From contig NZ_LT703001.1 in the NCBI RefSeq assembly GCF_900149705.1, positions 1,860,001 to 1,924,000 on the forward strand: a DNA stretch of 64,000 nt, given 5' to 3'. This document shows, one piece after another, positions 8,865 through 18,248 of the stretch. The notes below the pieces were generated by a model. It saw only the letters and a list, made by a program, of their open reading frames with translations. It did no database searches and was not told the origin of the DNA. The number at the start of each line of letters is the position of its first letter. Position 1 is the first letter of the stretch. The position numbers and the translations under genes were made by a program. This stretch comes from Sphingorhabdus sp. Alg231-15. GTDB lineage: Bacteria > Pseudomonadota > Alphaproteobacteria > Sphingomonadales > Sphingomonadaceae.

Positions 8865-10322
8865 ATGTTAGTGGTACAAGAATCGGGCAAGGCGGGGATC
8901 AATTCAGCTATTGAGGCAACAGCGGTCACCGTGGAAAATCACAGTACAGAAAATCGGGACGAGCTTGTTTCTCAACTGGAAAACACATGGCGGACAATCT
9001 GTTCCGGGTTGCGCCGAGACCTTGGCGCCCAGATTTTTGGCCAGTGGATTAAGCCAATCAGGCTATCGCGATTCGATTCTTCCAATGGTGAGCTGCAACT
9101 CATCCTGCCTTCCGAATTTGCTGCGAACTGGGTGCGCGAACGATATGCTGATCGGCTCACTCTGGTCTGGAAAAACCATTATCCAGATGTCAAAACCATC
9201 ACCTTCGCCGCCAAAGCGGGCACCGCGCGAATAGCACAGGTCAAACAAACCAATAATAGCGCGCGCGAAGATATTACTGACGCGCCATCCGGAAAATTCC
9301 GGCTCGACCTCGATCCGCGCATGACCTTTGACGAATTTATTGCCGGGAATAGCAATGTTCTGGCGCTCAACGCAGCGCAACGCATGGCATCTCCGGAGAA
9401 GCCACTGTTCAGTCCGCTGTATCTGCAATCTTCAACCGGTCAGGGCAAAACCCATTTGATGCATGCCATTGGCCATGCTTATCGCAGCGAATTTCCCGAT
9501 GCGCGCATTATCTATATGTCGGCTGAACGGTTCATGATCGAATTTGTTTCGGCGATGCGTCGCAATGAGGCCATGGAGTTCAAGGCCGCACTGCGAGAGG
9601 CCGACCTTTTGATGATCGATGACATCCAGTTCATCGTCGGTAAAAACTCCACGCAGGAAGAATTTCTTCATACGGTTGATTCCCTCATCAGCCGCGGCAA
9701 GCGTGTTGTTGTTGCCGCCGACCGGCCACCACAGGCACTGGACGGCGTAGATCAGCGATTATTGTCACGCTTGTCCATGGGACTGGTTGCAGACATCCAG
9801 TCCGCAGGCCTCGAGCTGCGCCGCGACATTCTGCAGCACCGCATTGCCAGCATGCCACATCAGGATGTGCCGGAAGATGTGATCGAATTTCTTGCCCGGA
9901 CAATTAGCCGCAATCTGCGTGAACTGGAAGGCGGCCTGAACAAGCTGCTGGCCTATGCCCAGCTTACAGGACGGCCGATCACCAGAGAGCTGGCCGAAGA
10001 ACAATTATCAGATATATTGAGCGCGTGTCGCCGCCGGATCACAATTGACGAAATCCAACGCACGGTCTGTGAATATTATCGACTCGACCGGAACGAGATG
10101 TCATCCAAACGCCGTGCCAGAGCCGTTGCACGGCCGCGTCAGGTGGCAATGTATCTGGCCAAGGTTATGACACCGCGCAGCTATCCTGAAATCGGTCGCA
10201 AGTTCGGTGGCCGGGATCACAGCACAGTCATCCATGCTGTCAAACTCGTCGAGCAATTGCGCGGTGAAGATACAGAAATGGACAATGACGTCCGGATGCT
10301 GCTCCGTCAGCTGGAAAGCTGA
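8865..10322 (+). CDS. dnaA: Chromosomal replication initiator protein DnaA
   Basis: With the ATG at 8865 the protein has 485 residues. Domain I covers about residues 33-100 (DELVSQLENTW, FGQWIKPIRL). The AAA+ domain has Walker A STGQGKTHLMH (190-200) and Walker B LLMIDDIQF (248-256). The C-terminal DNA-binding domain carries RPRQVAMYLAKVMT and the signature GGRDHSTVIHAVKLVE. It binds DnaA boxes and opens oriC. The frame is open further upstream to 8781, but DnaA proteins begin close to domain I. A GTG at 8871, preceded by GGGGG, is an equally good start, so the N-terminal end is uncertain by a few residues. Confidence 0.97.
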   Translation: MLVVQESGKAGINSAIEATAVTVENHSTENRDELVSQLENTWRTICSGLRRDLGAQIFGQWIKPIRLSRFDSSNGELQLILPSEFAANWVRERYADRLTLVWKNHYPDVKTITFAAKAGTARIAQVKQTNNSAREDITDAPSGKFRLDLDPRMTFDEFIAGNSNVLALNAAQRMASPEKPLFSPLYLQSSTGQGKTHLMHAIGHAYRSEFPDARIIYMSAERFMIEFVSAMRRNEAMEFKAALREADLLMIDDIQFIVGKNSTQEEFLHTVDSLISRGKRVVVAADRPPQALDGVDQRLLSRLSMGLVADIQSAGLELRRDILQHRIASMPHQDVPEDVIEFLARTISRNLRELEGGLNKLLAYAQLTGRPITRELAEEQLSDILSACRRRITIDEIQRTVCEYYRLDRNEMSSKRRARAVARPRQVAMYLAKVMTPRSYPEIGRKFGGRDHSTVIHAVKLVEQLRGEDTEMDNDVRMLLRQLES

Positions 10323-10371
10323 CCGAACAGACCGGGCGTTTAAATCATCGCATTGCGAAGACTATTGCTGG

Positions 10372-11061
10372 CTATTGTTTCTTTTCCGGCGCCACAGAGA
10401 TTCGGACCCGTTCCCCGCTATTGCCAGGGAAGTCGGTAAACATCGCCTCGACCAGATTGGGCACCAGATAAGTCAGATTCTTGGATCGTGATCTCGCCTC
10501 TGCCTTGCCCTCAAAAAGGCGCTCGCCATCGGCTTGTCGGTCAATCTTCAAATCCAGCTCAGTGGTAAAAACCGTAAAGCTCCGAACTCCGCCATAGCCC
10601 GAGAAGCCATGGCCCCCAAACAGGAACGGATCGTGGAAACCATAGCGATAGCGATGGCGGCCGTAAAAACGATTGCGGCCGTAAAATCCGCCGCGCCGAC
10701 CATAGAAACCGGTGGCGAAAAATGGATCATAATCGGCAACCACTTTTTCACGCCCAGTGTCGACGTCATAGTCCATGCTTACAATGAGCTGCGCCGCTGC
10801 CGGATCATCGCTGCGTTGATAACCGAGGTCGGCCATCCGCTGCTCCACTAGTGCCGCATATTGAGAAAACTCGATTCCACCGGACAATTCCGGATCAGAC
10901 GCAACGACGGCAAAGCTTTGGCCCTGCGCTGGCGGTAGCGCTTCAAACCGTTGGACGTCTGCACGAAACGGGCTCGCACATGCGCCGAGTGCCAGAACAG
11001 CGAGAGGCGCGAAAATTGTCAATTTCAAATTCTTGGGCCCGGTAAATTTGGACACTGTCAT
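10372..11061 (-). CDS. DUF4136 lipoprotein with Gly/Tyr/Arg-rich insert
   Basis: The 229-residue protein starts at the third of three adjacent ATGs (11061), which has AAGGA at the best distance. A signal peptide ends in the lipobox LALGAC, so a lipid anchor is likely. The body matches DUF4136: an N-terminal ASPFRADVQRFEALP, LIVSMDYDVDTG and a C-terminal FTTELDLKIDRQADGERLFEGKA. A low-complexity stretch of alternating FYGRRGGFYGRN-type residues sits mid-protein, a common feature of this family. The function of DUF4136 is unknown; an envelope location is inferred. It is convergent with dnaA. Confidence 0.85.
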   Translation of the reverse strand: MTVSKFTGPKNLKLTIFAPLAVLALGACASPFRADVQRFEALPPAQGQSFAVVASDPELSGGIEFSQYAALVEQRMADLGYQRSDDPAAAQLIVSMDYDVDTGREKVVADYDPFFATGFYGRRGGFYGRNRFYGRHRYRYGFHDPFLFGGHGFSGYGGVRSFTVFTTELDLKIDRQADGERLFEGKAEARSRSKNLTYLVPNLVEAMFTDFPGNSGERVRISVAPEKKQ

Positions 11062-11338
11062 CATCATTCCTTCCATTGCCCGCCATCTGGTGAACATCTT
11101 ACTGATATCATACTGAACCACCATTGAACGACTATATAATTCGACTCACCGACGGTTTTGTACTTTTTAGACGAAATTTCTTGATCCTCCGTAATTCTAT
11201 TCTCCACAAATTCATTAAAGCAGATTGTATTTTTTAGATCATTTGACGAACGCAACGATATTATTTTGACGCAAGCAAGCAGGATGTTAGACCATCGTAG
11301 AATATTTCTAGCGGATAGTATGAAAGAGTTATTTCGCC

Positions 11339-12340
11339 ATGGATGAAGTCACCAGCGATGACCTTTGGGGCGGGCAGATAGTCCTTATATCCGATGACCC
11401 GAAGCTTCGTGCCCTCTATATTCAGGCAATCGAATTGCTCGGTGGGCAATGTATGCCGCTGGCCATGGATTTCACAGCGGACAATCTCGACCAAACATCC
11501 GGTATCGCTGCCATCGTCATTCATATTACAGAGTGGAACAAAGTCCAGGAAACGGCTTTGGGCAAGGTTGAGAACTTCTGTGAAACTGCAAGCCTGCCCC
11601 TGCTCATTCGCACTGATCTGGATCTGCTCGACTTCACGTTAGCGGCGGTCGCCTATCCCAATGTCGAACATTTGCTGAGCGACAGCGTCGCGGAACTGTT
11701 TGTTTCCCTCGAACATCGGACCAAGCAACCCATTAGCAGTCTCTTCGCTGACCGGGACGAAATTGATCTCTCGGATCTCAAGAACATCTCAATCGATGTC
11801 GAGCGGATTGCCAAGGCGCTGGTCCGATTATCAGCGACAGAAGAATCTGGCGAGGAACAATCCCTGATCGATAGCTCGTCTCCCGCAACGGAGACAGATG
11901 TTGCAGACTCGCCGGTCAGTTTCAAACCGATGCCATCGCCAGAACATCCGTTGGACGATACAAGCAATGAAGTTCCTAGTCGCCAGGGACACCAGATATC
12001 TGCCGCGGAAGTGCGTGGCCTGATCAAGGCCCGGCGATTGCGTGACGAGTATTTTAATACCGAACTTTTTGCCGATCCCGCTTGGGACATGCTGCTCGAT
12101 CTGATGGCTGCACAACTCGAAGGCACTAAAGTGTCGGTATCCAGCCTGTGTATAGCAGCGAACGTTCCGCCGACGACCGCTTTGCGCTGGATCAAGAGCA
12201 TGACCGGAGAGAAAATATTTGTCCGCAAAGCGGATCGACAGGATGGTCGTCGCATATTTATTGAGATGAGCGACGAAACCGCCGCTGGAATGGTCGGTTT
12301 TTTTGCCATGATTCGCCGCAGCGGATTGATGCTTATTTGA
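11339..12340 (+). CDS. Degenerate-receiver / winged-helix regulator
   Basis: The 333-residue protein looks two-domained. Residues ~12-130 (GQIVLISDDPKLRALYIQAI...) have the strand-helix rhythm of a response-regulator receiver, but at the phosphoacceptor position I see IAAIVIHITEW instead of a clear Asp after the third strand. A polar linker (165-225) follows. Residues ~235-320 contain VSVSSLCIAANVPPTTALRWIKSM and VRKADRQDGRRIFIEMS, typical of a MarR-like winged helix with recognition helix and wing. It is probably a DNA-binding regulator controlled by protein contact rather than phosphorylation. The target is unknown; no kinase is adjacent. The 277 bp upstream contain nothing I recognise. Confidence 0.72.
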   Translation: MDEVTSDDLWGGQIVLISDDPKLRALYIQAIELLGGQCMPLAMDFTADNLDQTSGIAAIVIHITEWNKVQETALGKVENFCETASLPLLIRTDLDLLDFTLAAVAYPNVEHLLSDSVAELFVSLEHRTKQPISSLFADRDEIDLSDLKNISIDVERIAKALVRLSATEESGEEQSLIDSSSPATETDVADSPVSFKPMPSPEHPLDDTSNEVPSRQGHQISAAEVRGLIKARRLRDEYFNTELFADPAWDMLLDLMAAQLEGTKVSVSSLCIAANVPPTTALRWIKSMTGEKIFVRKADRQDGRRIFIEMSDETAAGMVGFFAMIRRSGLMLI

Positions 12341-12345
12341 TTCGA

Positions 12346-12377
12346 GCAAAAGAAAACCCGCCAGAAACCGGACGGGT
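12346..12377 (-). terminator. Rho-independent terminator downstream of rpsT
   Basis: Read on the minus strand, ACCCGTC pairs with GGCGGGT (one G-T wobble) across an 8-nt loop and is followed by TTTCTTTT. It lies about 40 bp past the rpsT stop codon. Because the winged-helix gene ends just on the other side, it may also help terminate that convergent transcript. Confidence 0.75.
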
Positions 12378-12417
12378 GATTCTTTTCATCAGTCTATCCG
12401 GCCGCAGCCGGAACCGC

Positions 12418-12681
12418 TTATCCCAGCGCAGCAACCCGTTTTGTCAGGCGGCTGAATTTCCGTGATGCAGTGTTTTTGTGAAACACACCGCGTGCAACGC
12501 CGCGAGCCAGTTCTGGCTGAACGGCAGCAAGAGCAGTGGTTGCAGCGGCTTTGTCGCCAGCTTCCAAAGCTGCTTCAACGGATTTAATCTTCGTGCGAAT
12601 CTGGCTCACGCGGTTCTTGTTGATGACCGTGCGGCGCTCGTTGCGACGGATACGTTTCTTTGCTTGCGGCGTATTAGCCAT
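12418..12681 (-). CDS. rpsT: 30S ribosomal protein S20
   Basis: The 87-residue basic protein begins [24 protein letters not shown], the conserved N-terminus of S20, and has the family's helical Lys/Ala-rich body ending [21 protein letters not shown]20 binds 16S rRNA early in 30S assembly. The gene stands alone on the minus strand, with a terminator downstream at 12346-12377. The mutM gene lies 127 bp upstream in the same direction. Confidence 0.98.
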   Translation of the reverse strand: MANTPQAKKRIRRNERRTVINKNRVSQIRTKIKSVEAALEAGDKAAATTALAAVQPELARGVARGVFHKNTASRKFSRLTKRVAALG

Positions 12682-12808
12682 GAAATTTCCTCAAAACTGA
12701 AATGCTGGGTAGCCGACAATCGCATATGCAACCTCGGCTCAAGTCGGCGGTCATTAGCTTCCTAGATGATTCCCGTCAATAGCTTAGTCAAACCGGCACA
12801 GATGCATG

Positions 12809-13621
12809 TTAGCGTTGGCATTTCCGGCAGTAAAAGGTGGATCGGCCGCTATCGACTTTGCGCAGGACCGGGGCACCGCAGGCACAATCCTCTCCTTCGC
12901 GGCCATAAACAAGCCATTCCTTGGCAAAATAACCCAGTTCCCCGTCTGGCTGAACAAAATCGCGCAAGGATGATCCACCTGCAGCAATGGCGGCCGCCAG
13001 CACCTGTTTGATTGCCACGACCAATTTTTCATAGCGCGGCTTTGAGATACCGCCACCCATCCGGCTTGGCGAAATTCCTGCCATATGTAGCGCCTCACAC
13101 ACATATATATTGCCCAACCCAGCAACATTGCGCTGATCGAGCAGCAATTGTTTGATCGGCGCCTTGCGATCCTTGGTCACGGCCTTGAGATAGGAACCGG
13201 TGAAATCGTCTCCCAAAGGCTCCGGCCCCATTGCAGCGAACGGTCCATATTGCTCTATTTCGTCTGCTCGAACCAGATCCAGCGAACCAAAGCGCCGCGG
13301 GTCGTTAAGCACCAGCCGCCTGTCCTCCTCGGTTTCCAGAACCAGGTGATCATGTTTTTCCAGTTCCGCCGGGTCAATCCGCCATCGTCCCGACATACCT
13401 AGATGAAAGATCATCACGTCTCCACGATCCGTCTCGATCAGTCCATATTTGGCACGGCGCGCCAGTTGCGTCACCCTGGCCCCCGTCATCCGCTGGCGCA
13501 GGTCGATCGGGATAGGACGGCGCAAATCGGCCCGGCGTGGCTCCACCAGAGTTAGTCTTTTGCCCTCCAATACCGGCCGTAAACCGGCGACGGTGGTCTC
13601 AACTTCTGGTAATTCCGGCAT
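12809..13621 (-). CDS. mutM: Formamidopyrimidine-DNA glycosylase (Fpg)
   Basis: The 270-residue enzyme starts MPELPEVETT; Pro2 and Glu3 are the catalytic nucleophile and acid of the Fpg/Nei family, which fixes the start at 13621 although the frame is open further upstream. The helix-two-turn-helix region (LLDQRNVAGLGNIYVCEALHMAGI, read from about residue 160) and a C-terminal four-Cys zinc finger (CACG...FYCRKCQR) are complete. It excises 8-oxoguanine and other oxidised purines. It is divergent from ubiE with a 148-bp gap, a pairing common in alphaproteobacteria. Confidence 0.97.
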   Translation of the reverse strand: MPELPEVETTVAGLRPVLEGKRLTLVEPRRADLRRPIPIDLRQRMTGARVTQLARRAKYGLIETDRGDVMIFHLGMSGRWRIDPAELEKHDHLVLETEEDRRLVLNDPRRFGSLDLVRADEIEQYGPFAAMGPEPLGDDFTGSYLKAVTKDRKAPIKQLLLDQRNVAGLGNIYVCEALHMAGISPSRMGGGISKPRYEKLVVAIKQVLAAAIAAGGSSLRDFVQPDGELGYFAKEWLVYGREGEDCACGAPVLRKVDSGRSTFYCRKCQR

Positions 13622-13769
13622 CATGCCCCTCAAAATTTCGCAATTTCGCTCTGTCCAGCAGCTACAGGGTGATTGCAGTGCTGCCAAGCGTCGTCTAATG
13701 CTTGTCACTGAAAATAGCTCCTGGACAGATTCTAAGGGGCCGATTCCAAAGATACGAGCAGCCAATTTT

Positions 13770-14507
13770 ATGATTGAAACCAAGACAGTCTCCTTCGGCT
13801 ATGAAGAGGTGGATGAAGACGAAAAAGTCGGCCGCGTCGGCCAGGTCTTTTCCAGCGTCGCGAGCAAATATGATGTGATGAACGATGCGATGAGCGCGGG
13901 CACCCATCGCCTGTGGAAGGATCGCTTTGTTCGTCGGGTGAAGCCACGCGCAGGCGAGGAAATTCTCGATATGGCCGGCGGCACCGGTGATATTGCGTTT
14001 CGTATGGTCGACAGCGGAGCCAATATAACGGTGGCCGATATCAACCCAGATATGCTCTCCGAAGGGCTCGACCGCGCGATCAAAAAAGGAGAAGGCCGAC
14101 TGGTCTGGAGCGAGCAGAATGCGGAAGAGCTAAACTTCCCTGATGCCCATTTCGACGCCTATACGATTGTCTTTGGTATTCGCAACGTCACGCATATCGA
14201 AAAGGCGTTGGCAGAGGCACATCGTGTCTTGCGCTATGGCGGACGCTTTTACTGCATGGAATTTTCCAAGACGCTGTGGCCCGGTTTTGACAAGGTCTAT
14301 GATTTCTACTCGCATAGAGTTTTGCCAAAAATCGGCAAAGCCGTGGCAGATGATGAAGACAGCTATCGCTATCTGGCCGAATCTATTGACCGGTTTCCAG
14401 CGATGGAGACATTTCGCGGCATGATTGAGGATGCGGGCTTCGCACAGACCAAGGTTGAACCGATGATGGGCGGTTTGGTTGCCATCCATAGCGGCTGGAA
14501 AGCCTGA
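13770..14507 (+). CDS. ubiE: Ubiquinone/menaquinone C-methyltransferase
   Basis: The 245-residue SAM-dependent methyltransferase starts at the ATG at 13770 (MIETKTVSFGYEEV). Class I motif I is seen in ILDMAGGTGDIAFRMV, and the UbiE signatures YDVMNDAMSAGTHRLWKD and NVTHIEKALAEAHRVL are present. It methylates the C5 position of the quinone ring in ubiquinone synthesis. It is the first gene of a plus-strand run ubiE-ubiB-coaBC-dut, with 13 bp before ubiB. Confidence 0.97.
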   Translation: MIETKTVSFGYEEVDEDEKVGRVGQVFSSVASKYDVMNDAMSAGTHRLWKDRFVRRVKPRAGEEILDMAGGTGDIAFRMVDSGANITVADINPDMLSEGLDRAIKKGEGRLVWSEQNAEELNFPDAHFDAYTIVFGIRNVTHIEKALAEAHRVLRYGGRFYCMEFSKTLWPGFDKVYDFYSHRVLPKIGKAVADDEDSYRYLAESIDRFPAMETFRGMIEDAGFAQTKVEPMMGGLVAIHSGWKA

Positions 14508-14520
14508 GCACCTATCTGAC

Positions 14521-16086
14521 ATGACATCATCCCGAACCCATATCTTTCGTTTGCTCAAATGGGGCCGCACGCTGGCCAAACATGGTGCACTACGCGACAT
14601 AGAAAAGCATAAGACGACGCCCCCGCAAGTGCGCCGGCTGTTTCGGATTGCGCGGCTAGGTACAATCCAGCCGAAGACGCCAAATTATTCCGCCGCATTG
14701 CAAGCCATTGGCCCTGCCGCGATCAAGCTTGGCCAGACACTGGCAACGCGCCCCGACATTATTGGCGAAGAAGCGGCCCGTGACTTGCTGCAGTTGCAGG
14801 ACAATTTGCCGCCGGTTGCCTTTGAAAAAATCGCGGAAGAAATCGAGGCAAGCCTCGGCAAGCCTATTAGTGCGCTCTACAGCCATATCGACCCGGAACC
14901 TGTCGGCGCGGCGTCCATCGCCCAGGTCCACCGTGCGACCACCATTGAAGGCAAGGACGTTGCGGTGAAAGTGCTGCGCCCTGGCATTATCAAGAAATTC
15001 ACCGCCGATATTGAAACCTATGAATGGGCGGCGGCCCATCTTGAAGCCTTTGGCGGCGAGGCCAAACGGCTGCGTCCACAGCTGGTTATTGCCAATTTCC
15101 GTCGCTGGACCATGCGCGAACTTGACCTCCGCCGGGAAGCAGCATCGGCATCCGAACTCACTGAGCATATGGCCAATGTGGAGCAGTTTGAGATTCCAGC
15201 AATAGACTGGGACCGGACATCGGGGCGCGTGCTCACGCTAGACTGGGTTGACGGTATCAAAATATCGCGCCGAGATGACCTGATAAGCGCGGGCCATGAT
15301 CTCAACGACATTGCCAACCGGCTGGTCCACACCTTTCTGAAACAGGCCATCGAGGCCGGTTACTTCCACGCCGATATGCATCAAGGCAATTTGTTCGTGA
15401 AAGCAGATGGGACAATCGTTGCCATCGACTTTGGCATCATGGGCCGCATCAATCGCAAAGCGCGCTTCTGGTTGGCCGAGATTCTCTATGGCCTTACGAC
15501 CGGCAATTACAAGCGCGTGGCAGAAATCCATTTCGAGGCACAATATGTGCCCGATCATCACAATATGGAAGATTTTGCGACAGCTTTGCGCGCGGTTGGT
15601 GAGCCGATGCGCGGCAAACCGGTCAGCGAGCTTTCTGTCGGCGATATGCTCGACGGCCTGTTTGCGATTACACGCGATTTCGACATGGAAACCCAGCCGC
15701 ATCTGCTGCTGCTGCAAAAAACCATGGTAATGGTCGAAGGCATTGCCACCGACCTTAATCCTGGCATCAATATGTGGGATACCAGCGGGCCTTATGTGAA
15801 AAACTGGATCCGCGGCGAATTGGGACCAGAGGCAGCGATTGCCGACCGGATCAATTCGGATATGGATACATTATTGATGCTGCCTGACATTGTCCGCCGG
15901 CTCGATCAGCAGCTTCCGCGTCAAGGCGGTGCTCCGCCGCCACCGCCCGTGGCCGATGTGGAGCTAATCTGGGAACGTCGCAAACCAGGCCAAAATGGCG
16001 GATTTTGGCGTTATGCCCTGACAGCTGTTATAGCCGCATCGGCAGGCGCTGGAGCGCTATGGATGTGGGGACAAAACTGGCTATGA
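14521..16086 (+). CDS. ubiB: UbiB-family ABC1 kinase-like protein
   Basis: The 521-residue protein starts at the ATG at 14521, after the ubiE stop. It holds the atypical-kinase motifs of the ABC1/ADCK family: KxGQ (AIKLGQTLATRPDI), the Ala-rich nucleotide loop (VGAASIAQVHRAT), FHADMHQGNLFV and the DFG equivalent AIDFGIMGRI. The C-terminus carries a membrane segment (about residues 498-518). UbiB proteins are needed for ubiquinone synthesis or delivery, acting as ATPases at the inner membrane. Its stop overlaps the coaBC start (ATGA), suggesting translational coupling. Confidence 0.96.
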   Translation: MTSSRTHIFRLLKWGRTLAKHGALRDIEKHKTTPPQVRRLFRIARLGTIQPKTPNYSAALQAIGPAAIKLGQTLATRPDIIGEEAARDLLQLQDNLPPVAFEKIAEEIEASLGKPISALYSHIDPEPVGAASIAQVHRATTIEGKDVAVKVLRPGIIKKFTADIETYEWAAAHLEAFGGEAKRLRPQLVIANFRRWTMRELDLRREAASASELTEHMANVEQFEIPAIDWDRTSGRVLTLDWVDGIKISRRDDLISAGHDLNDIANRLVHTFLKQAIEAGYFHADMHQGNLFVKADGTIVAIDFGIMGRINRKARFWLAEILYGLTTGNYKRVAEIHFEAQYVPDHHNMEDFATALRAVGEPMRGKPVSELSVGDMLDGLFAITRDFDMETQPHLLLLQKTMVMVEGIATDLNPGINMWDTSGPYVKNWIRGELGPEAAIADRINSDMDTLLMLPDIVRRLDQQLPRQGGAPPPPPVADVELIWERRKPGQNGGFWRYALTAVIAASAGAGALWMWGQNWL

Positions 16087-17354
16087 CAAAATCCAGACAT
16101 ATCCTGCTGATTATTGGTGGCGGTATTGCCGCCTATAAGGCCAGTGAACTGATCAGGCTTATCAAGAAGGCTGGCATGACGGTGCGCTGTGTTCTCACCG
16201 AATCAGGCGCGCAATTTGTTACACCCATGACTCTAGCGGCACTTTCCGAAAATGAAGTGCACACAACGCTCTGGTCGCTGAAAGACGAGACCGAAATGGG
16301 TCATATCCAATTGTCCCGCGAGGCGGACTTGGTCGTCGTCTGTCCGGCAACAGCTAATTTGATGGCCAAAATGGCTGGCGGTATTGCCGATGATCTTGCC
16401 ACCACCCTGCTTCTTGCCACCGATACGCAGGTGCTCGCCGTGCCGGCGATGAACGTGCGCATGTGGGATCATCCGGCGACGCAGCGCAATATCGAACAAC
16501 TCCGCACCGACGGTGTCATTGTCATGCCGCCCGACGAAGGGGACATGGCTTGCGGCGAATTCGGACCGGGCCGCTTGCCCGAGCCGCCTGCGGTAATGAC
16601 CGAAATCATCCGCCATCTCGACGGCGATGCTGAACCAGCTGCCCTCATCGGTGAAAATGAACTCGGTCGCAATCCACTGGAAGGTCAGCCGGCTTTTGCG
16701 CCCGACCAGCATCGGCCGCTCCATGGAAAACATGTGCTCGTTACCGCTGGCCCAACGCGTGAACCGATTGATCCGGTGCGCTATATTGCCAACCGATCGT
16801 CTGGCCGTCAGGGTTTTGCCATTGCTGCAGCCGCGGCCTCAGCCGGCGCGCAGGTGACTTTGGTGGCCGGGCCGGTTCACCTGCCAACCCCAGCGGGCGT
16901 AATGCGAGTCGATGTGGAAACAGCCTTGGAAATGAAAGCAGCCGTGCACGACGCTTTGCCTTCCGATGTTGCGATCATGGTAGCCGCCGTCGCCGACTGG
17001 CGGGCAGACGCACGTGCGGATCAGAAAATTAAGAAGCAAAAGGGCGATGAACCCACGCCGCTTACGCTGGTTGAGAATCCAGATATATTGGCGGGCCTCG
17101 CAAAGCACGAGAACCGTCCAGATTTGCTGATAGGCTTTGCCGCCGAAACCGAAAAAATCGAAGAGCATGCCCGTGCGAAGCTGGCCAAGAAGGGTTGCGA
17201 CTGGATTGTTGCTAATGATGTTTCCGGTGACGTCATGGGAGGCGCAGAAAACAGTGTGCATATTGTAACCTCTGACGGTACCGAAATCTGGGAACGCCTT
17301 CCCAAACCAGAAGTCGCCCGGCGTCTGGTCAGCAAAATCATTGAAGAAATTTGA
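16083..17354 (+). CDS. coaBC: Bifunctional phosphopantothenoylcysteine decarboxylase / phosphopantothenate-cysteine ligase
   Basis: The 423-residue bifunctional enzyme performs two consecutive steps of coenzyme A synthesis. The N-terminal CoaC flavoprotein half shows [49 protein letters not shown] and [13 protein letters not shown]. The C-terminal CoaB half starts at about residue 218 with [19 protein letters not shown] and [10 protein letters not shown] and ends with IVANDVSG. The start at 16083 overlaps the ubiB stop by 4 bp; the longer open frame upstream lies inside ubiB and is discounted. Confidence 0.97.
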   Translation: MTKSRHILLIIGGGIAAYKASELIRLIKKAGMTVRCVLTESGAQFVTPMTLAALSENEVHTTLWSLKDETEMGHIQLSREADLVVVCPATANLMAKMAGGIADDLATTLLLATDTQVLAVPAMNVRMWDHPATQRNIEQLRTDGVIVMPPDEGDMACGEFGPGRLPEPPAVMTEIIRHLDGDAEPAALIGENELGRNPLEGQPAFAPDQHRPLHGKHVLVTAGPTREPIDPVRYIANRSSGRQGFAIAAAAASAGAQVTLVAGPVHLPTPAGVMRVDVETALEMKAAVHDALPSDVAIMVAAVADWRADARADQKIKKQKGDEPTPLTLVENPDILAGLAKHENRPDLLIGFAAETEKIEEHARAKLAKKGCDWIVANDVSGDVMGGAENSVHIVTSDGTEIWERLPKPEVARRLVSKIIEEI

Positions 17355-17361
17355 GGGACGA

Positions 17362-17808
17362 ATGTTTGAACCGATTGAGATAGCCGTGAAACGGCTGGAT
17401 GGGGCTGGCGACTTGCCCTTGCCAGGTTACGAGACCAGCGGCTCTGCTGGCATGGACGTCCGCGCAGCCGAAGCGACTTCTATAGCACCTGGAAAGCGTG
17501 GTCTGGTCGGCACCGGTTTCGCTTTCGCCATTCCGGAAGGCTATGAAGTGCAGGTGCGCCCACGATCTGGTTTGGCGCTGAAGCAGGGGATTTCCGTGCT
17601 CAATACACCCGGAACGATCGACAGCGACTACCGCGGCGAGATAAAGGTGATCCTTGCCAACCTTGGCGAAGAGGACTTTGTCATCAAGCGTGGCGACCGA
17701 ATTGCTCAGATTATTGTGGCGCCTGTGCAACGCGGAAATCTCGTGGAAGTAGCTGATTTAGATAAAACTACACGAGGTTCTGGTGGTTTTGGTTCCACCG
17801 GTATATAA
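17362..17808 (+). CDS. dut: dUTP diphosphatase
   Basis: The 148-residue trimeric dUTPase has all five family motifs: GSAGMDVRA (1), [11 protein letters not shown] (2), [14 protein letters not shown] (3), GDRIAQIIV (4) and the C-terminal [10 protein letters not shown] (5). It hydrolyses dUTP to dUMP, keeping uracil out of DNA. The ATG at 17362 is 7 bp after the coaBC stop and preceded by GAGGGA. Gene order coaBC-dut is widely conserved. Confidence 0.98.
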   Translation: MFEPIEIAVKRLDGAGDLPLPGYETSGSAGMDVRAAEATSIAPGKRGLVGTGFAFAIPEGYEVQVRPRSGLALKQGISVLNTPGTIDSDYRGEIKVILANLGEEDFVIKRGDRIAQIIVAPVQRGNLVEVADLDKTTRGSGGFGSTGI

Positions 17809-17843
17809 ATTCGAATTGGAAAGCTCTTAGAAAGGAATGACCT

Positions 17844-18248
17844 ATGATTGACCTTCTTCTTGCCATGGCTCTCGCCAGCACCACTACGCAAAATGGTGAT
17901 ATTGCCTCTGCCATGCCAACGGATTATTCCGCTTTGGAAACGGCGCAATTTACCAAGCCAATCTACTATGCGGCGCGTCATGAACTGGCAGCGGAACGTG
18001 CAGCCAAGAAAGCAAAATGCAAACTGCCGACCGCTGAGCAATGGGTTCATGCCAGGATCGAAGCGGCAATATTGGTCACTCCTAATGGCAAGCTAGCCAA
18101 AGTTGTTCCGGTGGAAAGCGGATGCCGGGAATTGGAAACCTATATGGTCAAACATCTCAACAAATATGGCAGCAAAGCCGGCCCGATATCAAATGGCAGA
18201 AAGAACACCTGGTATAAAACAGCGATGCATTTTCGCTGGCCTGAATGA
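17844..18248 (+). CDS. Small secreted protein, possibly TonB-C-terminal-like
   Basis: A 134-residue hypothetical protein starting at an ATG preceded by AAAGGA. The N-terminus (MIDLLLAMALASTT) may be a short signal peptide. The C-terminal half (IEAAILVTPNGKLAKVVPVESGCRELE, MVKHLNKYGSK, WYKTAMHFRWPE) resembles the energy-transducer TonB C-terminal fold found in many small sphingomonad proteins, but the match is by eye and weak. Its stop overlaps the next start by 4 bp, so it is probably translated with the MoeB-like gene. No function is assigned. Confidence 0.65.
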   Translation: MIDLLLAMALASTTTQNGDIASAMPTDYSALETAQFTKPIYYAARHELAAERAAKKAKCKLPTAEQWVHARIEAAILVTPNGKLAKVVPVESGCRELETYMVKHLNKYGSKAGPISNGRKNTWYKTAMHFRWPE

